Source: Mesaphorura yosii
Lineage: Eukaryota; Arthropoda; Collembola; Poduromorpha; Tullbergiidae
Reading direction: 5' to 3'
Assembly: GCA_009869945.1 (NCBI GenBank)
Contig: WIXG01000043.1
Location: 1 to 64,000 of the forward strand
Length of the DNA stretch: 64,000 bases
The translations under genes and the position numbers were made by a program. This document shows, one piece after another, positions 11,548 to 22,754 of the stretch. Within the stretch, counting starts at the first letter, position 1; every line of letters starts with the position of its first letter. The notes below the pieces were generated by a model. The model worked only from the letters and a program-made list of their open reading frames with translations, did not search any database and was not told the origin of the DNA.

Positions 11548-12865
11548 ATGAAGCTGTTTGGCAGTAAGGGTGACAACTCATCAGAGATGATGGGGCTCGC
11601 TCCGACAAAAGAAGTGAAGATAACGCTCTTTTTATGGTCAGTTCCGTTTCGGCTGGCCCAGCTTCCTTTCGTGTGGTCATTCCCTCTGAGATGGGCTCAG
11701 AAGGGGCGGTTGGTCAGCATTGAGCACTGCAGATTTCGGGCACTACGTGTCTCTTTTATCCTATCAGTGATACTAGCGAAAGTGTTAATCATATACTGGA
11801 TTGGTCAATTTCTAACTGAAGACGACAATGAGGCTTATCCGACCTCAAATGCATGGTTCATGGACTTTTTTCATTGTAGCCTCTGGGTGCTTTTTTTCAT
11901 CTTCACGTGCTGTATTCAGTTGCACCAAATTATTTGCTGCGAAATTGTCAAGTACTACACCAATTGCGTCCTGAAACAGTGCATTGATTTGGGTAAGCCC
12001 TGAATATGACCTGAACTGGTCTCGTTATAAGAGAATTAACCAATCTTTTTTCCCTAGAACAAAATCTAAAAGTTGTGAACGTGATTCTTGCCATCATAAC
12101 GTCACAATTGTGTGGTGGGGCATTCGTGACGTCTGCAGCTGAATTTATTATGATTCGCCGCGGAGTTTTCTTTCAGATGTTTAAAAGTGATCATGAACTT
12201 TGGAACATTTCATTTATAATTTTCTTTTACTTTTTATTGCTGTTCGAAATCAGTTCATTAATGTTCTACAGCCACACTGGATTTATTCACCTTGTTTCGA
12301 CTTGGAAGTCATTGGTGCACTTGAGGTAAATAAACATAATGAGTTTAGATTCTTACCAAAATAAGAATTTTTACACCCATCTTCAATATCCAGGCACTAT
12401 CGTACCAATTCGAAGGCAGAACGAGCACGGTACCACGTGATGTGTAGGGCGGAACAAATTCATGCCGCCATTGGGAGTGATACGATGAAACACGTTATTG
12501 CATTGATATTTGTCTTCTTGATTACCTTAGCTGTCGTAGGACTCACCGTCGCTGTAAAGTTCCACGGTATTGTTCATCCACTTATGACTGAAACTTTTCT
12601 AATGTGTTGTTCCTTGATTTTTTATTCTCTTGGTTGGTGTGTCACACTTTCGACTAGAATTAGCAAAGCCTCTGTGGCGTTGTATAAGGAGAAGAAAAGA
12701 AAAACTTCGAAATATGAGAAACGCTTCTGGAAATCGTTTCCGCCAATCCAGATCAGTGTTGGTAATTTTTTCGTAATTACTTCGCAATTAGTTTATCTAA
12801 ACATACTGTCTTTGGTAGTGGGAAATGTCGTCAACTTACTAGTCATGATAGAGGGCTTTCTTTAA
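11548..12865 (+). CDS. 7TM receptor-like protein 4 (putative GR/OR-type chemoreceptor)
   Basis: Exons 11548-11992, 12058-12325 and 12394-12865 join to 394 aa with phase-1 and phase-2 introns. The N-terminus is short (MKLFGSKG) and leads into WSVPFRLAQLP and FPLRWAQKG. Exon 2 has IMIRRGVFFQMFKS. Exon 3 begins with a basic loop and has EKRFWKSFPPIQ, FFVITSQLVYL and NVVNLLVM. These motifs are shared almost word for word with the next gene, so the two form a subgroup. The Cys before PPIQ, present in most members, is Phe here. Seven hydrophobic segments are expected. AATAAA occurs at 13076. A chemoreceptor role is inferred from architecture only. Confidence 0.72.
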
Positions 12866-13771
12866 GTGGGAGTTGCTGCAATTTAAGTTTAGCATTGTAA
12901 TGAAATGGGTGAATCAGTAAAAATGCCCATTTTTGTCATTTCAACCAGTGAGTCGTCCTTTACAAATGGTTATGAGTCATCGTTTCAATCATCATTTCAG
13001 TTTTTGGAAAATTTAGCTAATGTCAGTAAACGTCTGGCTTGTCTTCTCTGGACCTTTTAATCTCTGGCCACGTATAATAAAGTGAGATTCAATCATGTCG
13101 TGCATAGCGTTCGCGATTTGCAAGCTCATCGAAATCACAGAGCTTAAGATAATGGCTTAAATAAACATTATTGCTAAACCAATTGGATGTCTGAACCAAC
13201 TAGTCTTGCAGATGTTAAGGATACTTTGCACCTAATTGGCACGGCACAGTGGCTATATGCAATTTTAATGCGGAACCGCTGACAAGAGGTTCTGTAAACG
13301 CATATTTTCCAAGACGGCTGATCTAAACCATGATAAACTGTCACTAAGAAATTCCACGTACTTCCATCCCAAAGCTCACAGTATTCTTCCAACAAAACCT
13401 CTGGGCCGTTCCAAGGTCGAAGGCCCGTCATTTCCCTGTTTGCAAATTACCTGCCTTTATACTTATTCACATTAAATTCTTCGTCTGAAAATTTTGAAGC
13501 TTCCAATCCAATTTTTTTTCCTGATTTCGCAACTCTGAAATTATTGCACGTGCGGCCTGCATTGTATATTTCCATTCTTGAATTAAATCGAAATTCAATT
13601 CGTACTTGAAGTTCCTCCTTTCGCCCGTTGCTTTAAATTCTCAATTCTCATTCTCTCAATTGGAAACAAGTTTTGTAATCATGTTTTCGTTTCGTGTCAG
13701 TTGATTCAAAATGTTCATTGGTTAAAAGGAAACCGGAAGCATTTTCAACTTTGTCTCAATCTCCTGCAACA
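12866..13771. other. Intergenic spacer in receptor array
   Basis: It contains a probable polyadenylation signal at 13076-13081 for the upstream gene. A minus-strand open frame at 13174-13431 has no recognisable domain. Nothing else seen. Confidence 0.55.
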
Positions 13772-15133
13772 ATGGCTGCCGCAATGATTCAGAAGTTGAA
13801 GCTAAAGAAGTGCCGAAGTTCGGTTGCAGGCTCAACAATTGGTTGGATATTTCCGCCCAAGGAAGTCCAAACCACATTCCGAATCTGGTCGGTTTCACTT
13901 CGAGTCGCTGAAATCAATTGGTGCATTCCCCTGAAATGGGCTCGATTCGGAGATGCAGTCAGAATCGACATCTCTGAACACGCCAAGCTTCGAGCAAAGT
14001 TCATGTTTACAGTAATTCTAATCAAGGTTGCGATGATGTGGCGAATTTATGACTTTCTAAGCGGTGACACTGACTCAAATTTCGTAAGTGACAAAGCTTA
14101 TTACATGGAATTGTTTCACTCTGGCTTCGTGGTTCTGCTCTTATCGTTCTCGTCGTGTATCCAACTTCACATGATTTCAAATTACAAGAACCTAAGCTTT
14201 TACGCCAATTGTGTTATGAAAGTATGTGCTGACTTGGGTGAGTCATTCTTGTGCAGTCTTGAAGAAAATTCGTAAGCCTATACTTCAAATTATTTTCAGG
14301 GGAAAAACAAAACACGTTAAACATAATTATTGCCTTCCTCACAATGCAATTACTGTCTGGAGCTTGGGCTTTTGGATTAGGCGAATATCTTCTGATCAGA
14401 CGAGGATTTGCATTCCAAATGTTTCGGAGTAACCACGAATTGCTGAATGTGTTGTTCGGATTCTTCTATACGTGGTTAATGAATATCGAAGTGGGCTGTC
14501 TCATTTTCTTCGGTCACACAGGATTGATTCACATGATCGGTGGATGGAAATCCATGGAAAAATTGAGGTAATTGGTTTATGGCGTTCACTTTATAAGTAA
14601 AAATATAGTTGGATTTAACAAATGAACTGCACATGGAACTGATTTTCTGATTTGTTTCCAGAAAATTTCAAGAAAGTCGGGGGCAAACAGGCAGAGAACG
14701 ATTTCGAACAATGTGCCGCTACCATCAAATAGTTGCTACCATCGGCCGCGAAAATGTTGCATCGGTTTTGGCGATTATACTCGCGTTCTTAAATATTCTT
14801 GCGGTGGTGGGATTAACTGTCACCATAAAATATCACACCTATCTGAACCCGATTATGACCTTCGCTTTTCTCATCTGCAGCTTCTCTTGTCTCTGTTGCC
14901 TCGGTTGGCTTGTCACTATTGGCACACGACTTTATAAAGCTTCGTGCTCATTGTATAAGAACACGGAGCCTGGGCTTTCGAAGTTTGAGAAGCGATTTCT
15001 AAAATCTTGCCAACCAATACAGATTTACATTGGCGACTTTTTTGTGATAACTTCGCAATTGGTGTATTTACAGATTTTGTCATTCGTTATAGGTAACGTT
15101 GTAAATTTGCTAGTCATGTTTCGAGACATCTGA
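13772..15133 (+). CDS. 7TM receptor-like protein 5 (putative GR/OR-type chemoreceptor)
   Basis: Exons 13772-14237, 14300-14567 and 14662-15133 join to 401 aa with phase-1 and phase-2 introns. The frame is open upstream to about 13694, but the first in-frame ATG is at 13772 (MAAAMIQKLKLKK). Motifs are WSVSLRVAE, IPLKWARFG, GEYLLIRRGFAFQMFRS, EKRFLKSCQPIQIYIGDFF, VITSQLVYLQ and NVVNLLVMF. It pairs with the preceding gene by sequence. Seven hydrophobic segments fit a multipass plasma-membrane receptor. AATAAA at 15493-15498. Confidence 0.72.
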
Positions 15134-15805
15134 TTTACTCATTTGTTAGAGATTGTACGGCACCAGTGCAGACGAACCAACCACCGCTTTTGTTATAAGT
15201 TTCTCTTCTCGCAGTTGCTGCTAATCGTACGTATTAGAGCCTATTCTACATTGGGTAAGATGTTAGTTGCAGTTGGCTCATTTCTTTCATTTCGTTGCTG
15301 CAAATCAAAATTCAATTGGCACACTGACCATTAGTGAAGTTGGGTTTAATGAAAATTTCCTTTTAAAACGTGGAACATGATAAATCTTCGAGCCTTGCTT
15401 TGTTTCAAATTACAAAGTACTTTAACAGTTTTTGCGAAGTAATATGCTTGATATGCTTTTCTATCATATGCAATCGCGTCGTCTTGTTCTCGAATAAAGG
15501 CAATTAGATTTAATGTTAAGCCACGCAAAATTCAAATGTACGTCGCAAGCGCGTGCGAAAGAGTTTTGTACTTCTCACAAATAGGGTTCCGATAATGGTA
15601 TGTCATAAATGCTTGAGTAGGGAACGGCATTCAAATGTTTATTGAAACTATAAATCGCACGTCCTCCAACAGTAAATGCCGCCTAGTCGCTTTTAAAAAA
15701 ATTACATGCCTCATGCGAAAGACATTCGAGGCGTTTTTTGACGCTCAAACCAAATTCCGATGTAGAAGACTATTTTGAAGTTCGGGAGCGCCAGGACATA
15801 TCAGA
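15134..15805. other. Intergenic spacer in receptor array
   Basis: It holds a candidate polyadenylation signal at 15493-15498. Short open frames here (15143-15334; 15346-15528 minus) have no recognisable content. Confidence 0.55.
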
Positions 15806-17111
15806 ATGTCTCAAAAGGAAGCGCCTGCCAAGAAGTCTCGAAGAAGCACCAGATTTCCTGCTCAAACAATCCCCGACGAAACGGTGAAGAAGACTCTATT
15901 ATACTGGTCTATTCCGTTTCGGGTAGCTGGACTTCCAATTTTGCTGTGTTTCCCATTAAGATGGAAGCAATTGGGACTATCAGTAACGATAGAGTACTGC
16001 GAGCATTTCCGCCTACACCTCTTCTTGACCCTGCTAACCTTTTTAACGAAAATTTACATGGGCTGGAAAATGTACACTTTCTTGCATTATGGATCTTCAA
16101 TCTCCACCACGGCATTCTACACCGAATTATTTCATTCGATAATATGGATCATGTTCTTCGTTTTAATGATACTACTGAAAGCATACATTTTGATCAACTA
16201 TGATGATTGGCGTTATTTTGTTCAGACCACGCTGAAACTTTGCATCGACTTGGGTTAGTCCGAATGTAAATATCGTGAAACGCTATAAACATGCTTTTTT
16301 AACTTGCAGCTTTTTTAAACTTTTAGATCAAAATGTAAAAGAAGCTGACTTCGTTGTGCAAGCGCTGATTTTTCTCCTCGGCAGCCTCGTCCCAACATTT
16401 TGCGTAGGAGAATGGATAATGGTTCGTAATGGCATTTTATGGCAGACGTTCAGAAGCGAAAATACACTAGAAAACGCCATCAAATTATTCTACTTCGGAT
16501 GGTTCTTCACCTTCGACACGACCGTGACAATGATCTACGTGGTCACAATCATTTTCTACTTGATCTTGATTTCAAAATCTTTAGAACAATTGAGGTACGT
16601 GATTAACATCGAAAATTACAGTTAAATGTATATTTACATCTGCTTTAGGTTCAGACGTGATCGGTTCCGGTACACGTACCGTGCTCATCAGCTTATACAT
16701 ACAATTGCAGCTGAGAGCATTTCCTTCATTCTGGCTCTTATGTTCACATTTTCCACACTCTTCACCATTCTCGCGCCGACAATCCTTATAAAATTTAGCA
16801 GTGTCATTTCTCCTGCGATTAGCCTCGCGTTTTCGTTGGTTGGAACTGTCTCGCTTGTAGCTACTCATTGGGCTGTGATTTTAGGGTCAAGATGCTATAA
16901 GCAATCTGCTCTGTGCTTAAGGGAGAGAAGAAAGTCACATGGCAGCAAATACCAAAAGCGATTTCTAAAATCTTGTCCCACACTTCAAGCGCAGGTTGGA
17001 CATTTTTTTCCAATCAAATCTTCTGTGTTTTTTCTTGAAATAGTCTCATTTGAGGCTGCAAATATCGTCAACCTACTTGTGATGACAAGAAAGGTAGTAA
17101 TCGGTATATGA
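15806..17111 (+). CDS. 7TM receptor-like protein 6 (putative GR/OR-type chemoreceptor)
   Basis: Exons 15806-16253, 16327-16594 and 16649-17111 join to 392 aa with phase-1 and phase-2 introns. The first donor is GTTAGT, weaker than in its neighbours. Motifs are WSIPFRVAGLP, FPLRWKQLG, VTIEYCEHFRL, GEWIMVRNGILWQTFRS, KRFLKSCPTLQ and NIVNLLVM. The Ile of the PIQ motif is replaced, giving PTLQ. It groups with the following pseudogene and with the last gene of the array through VTIEYC and the MGWKM segment. Seven hydrophobic segments are expected. AATAAA at 17177-17182. Confidence 0.72.
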
Positions 17112-17609
17112 TTTGGCTTTTGAAAAACTGAAAATATTAAATATAATTTAACTCTTGATCATAGAAGTATTAAACTAATAAACGTTCAAAAAAAATTTTA
17201 ATGCCTGTCATTTCTTCAGCAAAAATTTCCAAATCCAAAATGACCTTCAATTATAGCAGTTGAATGAAGTTGCTTCGCAATGAAGAGAGTTCAAAAATTT
17301 CCGTTTACTCCAATTAGCATGATTCAGGAAGTGTGTCAACAAGTCAATTGTGAAACTGAACTTGCAATTTGTTGTTTCGACTCAGGAATGAAAATTGCAA
17401 TCGAAATATACGATTTTGCCTTCGGAGGTAACGAAAGACGTGTTATTATCCTTTGAATGGTCAAATTATGCGTTTGAAATAGTACCTGAAATGACTTACG
17501 TCAAGCAGCCTCAAACGTCAGAAATCAAGCGTCAAGCCCGACTGTCACGTGTATCGTGCGCTCTTTTGGCTCTGTTGACTCGCACGCACTCAATATTTGC
17601 GCTATAAAA
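17112..17609. other. Intergenic spacer in receptor array
   Basis: AT-rich sequence with AATAAA at 17177-17182. A plus-strand open frame at 17395-17607 has no homology I recognise. TATAAAA at about 17603 abuts the pseudogene's start codon. Confidence 0.5.
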
Positions 17610-18938
17610 ATGAGGTTTGTCAAGAACTTCCACAAATTTCGATTTGAAAGATTTAGGTCCGCTTTTCGTGCTTTCCTTAGTCGGTGGTTAACCCGCGGCT
17701 CGATGCCTAGTTGTTCAAATTTTCCTATGCAACTAATTTCTCAACCAGCCACAAAAAAGACATTACTCTTTTGGTCTACTCCATTCCGAGTATCCCAACT
17801 ATCATTGCTCTGGGCGTTTCCACTTAAGGGGACAGAAATTGGAACCAAGGTCACCATCGAATACTGTGGCCATTTAGAATTTCATTTTACATTCCCCGCA
17901 AAATTTGCACAAAATTTTGGATGATTTGGAAAATGTTTATGTTTTTAATTGGATCACCCGCGAATGGAGCCTTTTACACCGAATGGTTTCACTCGACGAT
18001 GTGAAGCACGTTCTTCCTTTTATGGTGACGAGTCTACAATTGTGCAGCACTCTCACCTACAAAAGCTGGTGCCATTTTATTCAGGCCATCATTAAATCCT
18101 GCAATGAATTAGGTGACCAGGCTGCCGGGCGAAATGGTCCTATTGTGACATAATTTTAAAACACAGGTGCAAGTGGACAGAATTTCAAGGAGGCTGAGCT
18201 CATGGTACCACTGATTGATTGCATGGTCCCAATATTTTGGATTGGTGAAGGAATCATGGTACAAAACGGCGTTCTATGGCAGACTTTTCGAAGTGGAAAC
18301 TGGTTTCAAAACTTGCTACAAGTAATCTGCTCCGGTTAGCTTTTCACGTTTGAGACATGCACGCTGGCGATTTAAGTAATCACATATCAGTTTTATTTGC
18401 TGCTTCTTTCAAAGTCATTGGAGAAGTTAAAATCCATGTAAGCCCGAAACTTTTAGAATAGTAATTAAAATTGAATGAAATTCGTGTTTGGAATTTCAGC
18501 TCGAAAATATCTGACCTTGTTCGCCACTACCCCATTCATCAAGTACTGCAAGACTGTTCGACACTAGAACATCTCATCTTTGCTGGCCAACTTGTTTACA
18601 TTCGCCTTGCTTCTAGCTATCTCAGCTTTGACTACAATTACTCAAATTAATGGTATCACCAATTAAATAATTATGTTTGGGTTTGTCATGGGTGGGGAAG
18701 TGACACTCCTTTCGTTGTATTGGACCGCAATTTTGAGTTCTAGAGTCAGATCAGCATCGAGGGAGTGCTTCAACAAATACAACGGCAAGTACTCACGAGT
18801 TATCATAAAGTCATGTCGCATTCAGGTATGTGTTGGGTGCTTTTCTCGATTAAGTCTTCATTGCTTTTCTTAGAAATAGTACCCTTCGTAGCTTCAAATG
18901 TCATCAATTTAGTTGTGATGTCCAGGGTCCGAAAGTGA
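17610..18938 (+). pseudogene. 7TM receptor-like pseudogene (disrupted eighth member)
   Basis: All three exons of the family can be followed but the reading frame is broken repeatedly. Exon 1 (from ATG at 17610) keeps STPFRVSQLS, WAFPLK and VTIEYC, then shifts frame near 17905-17925. Two further frames are needed to reach the donor at 18112. Exon 2 (from 18167) keeps GEGIMVQNGVLWQTFRS but meets a stop at about 18337 and another soon after. Exon 3 (from about 18500) has stops and shifts; a piece around 18673-18873 keeps the SRVRSAS and IIKSC segment. The conserved Pro and Gly around the last motif are lost. Its best relatives are the two flanking genes. It is a clear relic, not an alternative splice form. 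Confidence 0.87.
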
Positions 18939-19553
18939 ATTATGTGAACATTTCAAGTCAAGCAATTTGTAACTTGACGTCATTTTGACGTAACAAAAAA
19001 TGAATTTTATGTGATGTCGTCTTTTTGCTAAAACTGTTTCAAAATTCAATGGCAATAAAAGTGCCCACCCTTCTCAGATAATATCAAAGCGTTACTTGAT
19101 ATGTCAAAAATTGTCCGAAACCAATTTCTTTAAAATGTTTATTCGTGCTTTTGAATAATAGCTGAAACCTGTCCCTGCTTATTATCCACTTCCTAAAATA
19201 ATATCACCTTTCAAGTGAAGGGCGCGTGGACGTACTCATTCAATATTTGCATGATTTGCAATCGAGTATCGGTGAAGTGAGTGTTGCAACTGTCGACAAT
19301 GGGAGGCACCGAAATTTGCAAACGTGGCAACTTTCGCAACAACAGAAACGGAACTACAGGTGCAATCAAAATGTCTTTGAATTACTTAAACTTGACCCAA
19401 ATCCAAATATCTGATTGTAGGCCTTGTTAGCGCTTGAAGCGTCCGTCACAGATTATAAAGAAATTGACAAACTTGCATTTCTTAACTATTTCCTATTATG
19501 CTGTGTGTTGTGTCGCACGCCGGACTGGTAGGTGATTGTCGCGTACTTTGTTC
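18939..19553. other. Intergenic spacer in receptor array
   Basis: An AATAAA near 19053 may be the relic signal of the pseudogene. A short plus-strand open frame at 19226-19414 is not recognisable. Nothing else seen. Confidence 0.5.
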
Positions 19554-20976
19554 ATGATGGCCAAGTCGAAGACATCAAAAGTTAGACATGCCTTAGGTAG
19601 TCTGGCCAATTCCGGTGGTCTCTCCAACCTAGAGACCGTTGTTCATGCTGCACGTCAAGTAAGGAATATTTTCGCATTTACAATAGCAAGTGCGAAGACG
19701 CAGACGCAACCGACCGGGTATTTTCCACGCCAGCAAATTCACAAAGAAGTGGAGAAAACCTTGTTGTATTTGTCAATTCCATACCGACTGTCACAACTTC
19801 CTCCATTTTGGGCATTTCCTGTGAGGTGGTCTCAAGCTGGACCGTCTGTAACAATAGAGTATTGCAGCCTCTTCAGGCTTAATCTTAGCCTAACACTTCT
19901 GTCGATTGTTACCAAAATTTTCATGGGTTGGAAAATGGGACAGTACATCATCCAATCCGGTGCTAGCAATGTGTCGTACACAGAGTTGTTCCATTCCACA
20001 ATTTGGTGGCTGTACTTCGTAATGATGATTCTATTGGAGATGTTTTCGCTTTTGAAATACGAAAATCTGCGTTACTTTGTGCAGACGATTGTTAAGCTTT
20101 GCATTGACTCAAGTAAGCCTAATTTAATTGATTCTAAAATTCCTAATTTAGCGTGCCTATTTGACTCTGACTATAGAGTTTTGTTTCTGTCCTGTTTAGA
20201 ACACAGTCAGAAAGAGACAAATTGCTTAACGCTCATTTTCACTGTAGCACTAGCGGGCATGGTTATATTGTTTTGGTTTGGCGAATGGATCATGATTCAG
20301 AATGGTATGGTCTGGCAAACGTTCACGAGCGAGCACACGTCCGTAAACATTCTCACGCTGGTTTACTTCTTCTGGTTTTTGAGCTTTGAAATATTTACGG
20401 CAATTATTCACCTGGTCATGATTCAGTTTTACCTTGCCGTGAGTGCAAAAGTGTTGGAGCAAATGACTGTCAGGTACGTTATCTATGCTGTGGTATATCA
20501 GAATCAAATTTTCATACCTTTTAACTTCCAGCTCTCTCGGAATTGACGGCTTCGTAAGTGCTTACAGGACACATCAAGTAATGCAAACCATCGCTCACGA
20601 AAGCACGTCTTTCTTCCTGGCAGTACTATTGTCATTCTACACGATCTTCGCCGTTCTGACCATCACAATATTCATCAAATTTCTATTTCTCATCAGTCCG
20701 ATAATAATTATCGCATACGCCGCATTTGGAGCGGTCATGCTGTCTTCAATGTTTTATGTAGTCTTGCTAGCTTCAAGGAGCAGAAACGCTTCGTGTAAAC
20801 GCCTTCACGAAGTACGGGCAATGCAACTAACCGGGTATCAGAAACGTTTCGTGAAATCTTGCAAGCCCATCGAAGCAGCTGTGAGCTTCTTCTTCTCCAT
20901 CGAATCAGTCTTTTTTCTGGAAATACTTTCTTTTGTAACTACAAATATTGTTACTTTACTCGTGTTTAGAAATTGA
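19554..20976 (+). CDS. 7TM receptor-like protein 7 (last member of the array)
   Basis: Exons 19554-20112, 20200-20473 and 20532-20976 join to 425 aa with phase-1 and phase-2 introns. Two adjacent ATGs (19554, 19557) could start it. Motifs are LSIPYRLSQLP, FPVRWSQAG, VTIEYC, GEWIMIQNGMVWQTF, KRFVKSCKPIE and NIVTLLV. PIQ reads PIE and VNLLV reads VTLLV. Exon 2 is 274 nt against 268 in most members, adding two residues near KVLEQMTV. Intron 1 (87 bp) has no in-frame stop, so retention would insert 29 residues. It groups with protein 6 and the pseudogene. The N-terminal tail of about 60 polar residues before the first motif is cytoplasmic if the GR/OR topology applies. Confidence 0.7.
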
Positions 20977-21465
20977 AATAATTAACTCGCACCATGAAGT
21001 CGCAGTAGATTAAAGGTGTAATGGGCTCTACTAAAGCACCTCAGAAATACCTGTCGAATCATAGCGAATCGATTGATGTGTCACACTTGACGGGAGAACA
21101 GACCAACCCCAGTACAAAAGGTGCGGCTTCCTATTTTACTCAAGCAATCCTTGCCTGTATTTTCGATTTGAATTGTTCTTGTTCATTCCATAAATATAAA
21201 TTTGGTCCTGTTGAGTGTGTCAACAATTTTTTAGCTAATTTAAGTTCGAAATGCCTAAAAAAGACACATAGAAATACCATAGAAAAAACATTCGTCGTCG
21301 GTTTCGTTTATGTAAATTTTGAGTTCTTGGCTTGAGTAAAATAGAAAGACGCACCTTTTGTACCAACGAGGAAAGTCACGGGTAAACTTTGCACTGATTA
21401 CGTAACTCCTAACCACGCACTACGCGTTATCGCACCACTGAGCTTGTGCGACGTGAATATAGAGC
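20977..21465. other. Intergenic region after receptor array
   Basis: A plus-strand open frame at 21021-21335 has no domain I recognise and is probably chance or 3' UTR. No canonical AATAAA was noted close to the last receptor's stop. The region ends at the hAT-like element. Confidence 0.45.
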
Positions 21466-21880
21466 CTGGTAACCAGGGTTGGTAAAAATCGTTTTTTTTT
21501 TCGAAAAAATCATAAACATCAGATTTTTTAAATTTATATCCTATTTTTTAAAAATATTTTTGGTCTTTTCAAATAGCGACTCAATTCGCGCAAATATGAG
21601 GTTCAAAATAAGATACACTGAATATAATTTAATGCTGGACAAAAAATTGGCATAATTCAAGAGCAGAGTTGTGAAATATGAATCAACAAATGTAATTTTA
21701 GAAGTTTTTTGGACCATCATATAGCAACTTTCTTTGGCCGGTTAACCTAAAATGCGTACATTTTTTTTTATCATAGGATTTTTTCCCAGATTGAGTCCAA
21801 AAACTTTACAAAACACTTCTAAGGACATATGAGGTCGTTTCAAGAGGAGATTTTTATCAGGTGTCAACCCTGCTGGTTAC
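21466..21880. mobile_element. Non-autonomous hAT-like element (MITE) with 8-bp target duplication
   Basis: The element runs from 21474 to 21872 (399 bp). Its left end reads CAGGGTTGGTAAAAATC; the reverse complement of its right end reads CAGGGTTGACACCTGATAAA. The first eight bases are identical, and GTAAAAATC is matched by GATAAAAATC slightly further in on the right. It is flanked by CTGGTAAC (21466-21473) and CTGGTTAC (21873-21880), an 8-bp duplication with one mismatch. CAG-starting termini and 8-bp duplications are typical of the hAT superfamily. The interior is AT-rich with T-runs and no open frame, so it would have depended on a transposase encoded elsewhere. The single mismatch suggests it is not very recent. 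Confidence 0.75.
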
Positions 21881-22327
21881 TGATTAGAGAACTTTAGAGC
21901 CTCATGCTCAACGGATATGCTTTTACGTAATAAGAGCCATGGCATGAGCGAATCATTCATATTTCGTAATTAGAACAACAAAAATATCCATCGCAATCGC
22001 TAATGGTATCGGTACTTTTAGTGTCCACTCGAATCCTATGTGTACGTCATTTCCTGAAAACAAGCCTGAACTTGAAGATCACACTAACCAATTGAACAAT
22101 GGCGAAATATTGAATCATCCATTCAATCGGTATATGCGCTGATAAGCTCACAGAACATAAGTCTGTTTTATGAGTACACGTGTGTACTGATCAGTAATAT
22201 AAATGGCTGGGAGGCCGGCCATAAATAGTTACAGCGAACCATCGCAAGTTCAATTAATCTGAGCCTTCTTTCAGCGATATCTGGCAGGATCTCAATTCCT
22301 CTCTGACAATACTCACTTACCTTCGCC
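21881..22327 (+). other. 5' flank of the small membrane-protein gene
   Basis: Non-coding stretch between the hAT-like element and the start codon at 22328. The only supported element is the core promoter listed separately. A minus-strand open frame at 22168-22455 is antisense to the gene. Confidence 0.5.
22221..22255 (+). promoter_or_regulatory. Putative TATA/initiator core promoter
   Basis: ATAAATAG at 22221-22228 is followed about 30 bases later by GTTCAATT (22248-22255), which fits an arthropod initiator. Spacing and position, 75-105 bases before the ATG at 22328, are right for a TATA-type promoter. Confidence 0.45.
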
Positions 22328-22754
22328 ATGTCTATTCTGATCAGCAAGTTCTCTTCCACCTTCGTCATTGCCTTGATTGTACTCTGCTGTAGCCAGGCCA
22401 TATTATGCAAAAGCGTTTCAACCAACAATGGCGCCAGTGCCGTGAACGAAGCCAAGCGCCCAACCTATGAGGAGTGCAAAGAGATGGAGGACAATGACGA
22501 GCCATTGTCGGAAGAATGCAAAGATCTGCTGTACGCCACAGTTGCATTGGCGTAAGTCACTCTACTTTCTAGCACTGCTACCAGCACTGCAATACTGTAA
22601 TTGTACCATATTAATTTAGTTTCTTTCATTTTCTTATTTCAGGGCTGGAATAATCGTTGCGATTGTGATCGGAGCTATCATTTTAATCATTGGACTGATA
22701 GTGCTGTGTTGCTGCTGTTGCGGACTTTGCTGTTTCGCAGGCAGAAACAAGTAG
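22328..22754 (+). CDS. Small secretory-pathway membrane protein with Cys-rich tail (unknown function)
   Basis: Exons 22328-22551 and 22643-22754 join to 111 aa. Residues 1-27 form a signal peptide-like segment (hydrophobic core around FVIALIVLCCSQAI). A polar, acidic ectodomain of about 45 residues follows, with two Cys in the motif YEECKEMEDNDEPLSEECK, which could pair. Next is one strongly hydrophobic segment (about 76-96) and then CCCCCGLCC and FAGRNK at the end. The juxtamembrane cysteine run is a likely S-palmitoylation site. Topology would be type I with a very short cytosolic tail. I do not recognise the family. The promoter is TATA-like and AATAAA lies at 22792-22797, so this is a compact, complete gene. 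Confidence 0.8.

Noticed and set aside
16581-16868. Minus-strand open frame rich in Arg and Asn
   Set aside because: Antisense to exon 3 of receptor 6.
17610-18938. Eighth receptor as a functional gene with extra introns
   Set aside because: Several frameshifts and stops lie inside otherwise conserved motifs and have no splice sites that would remove them all.
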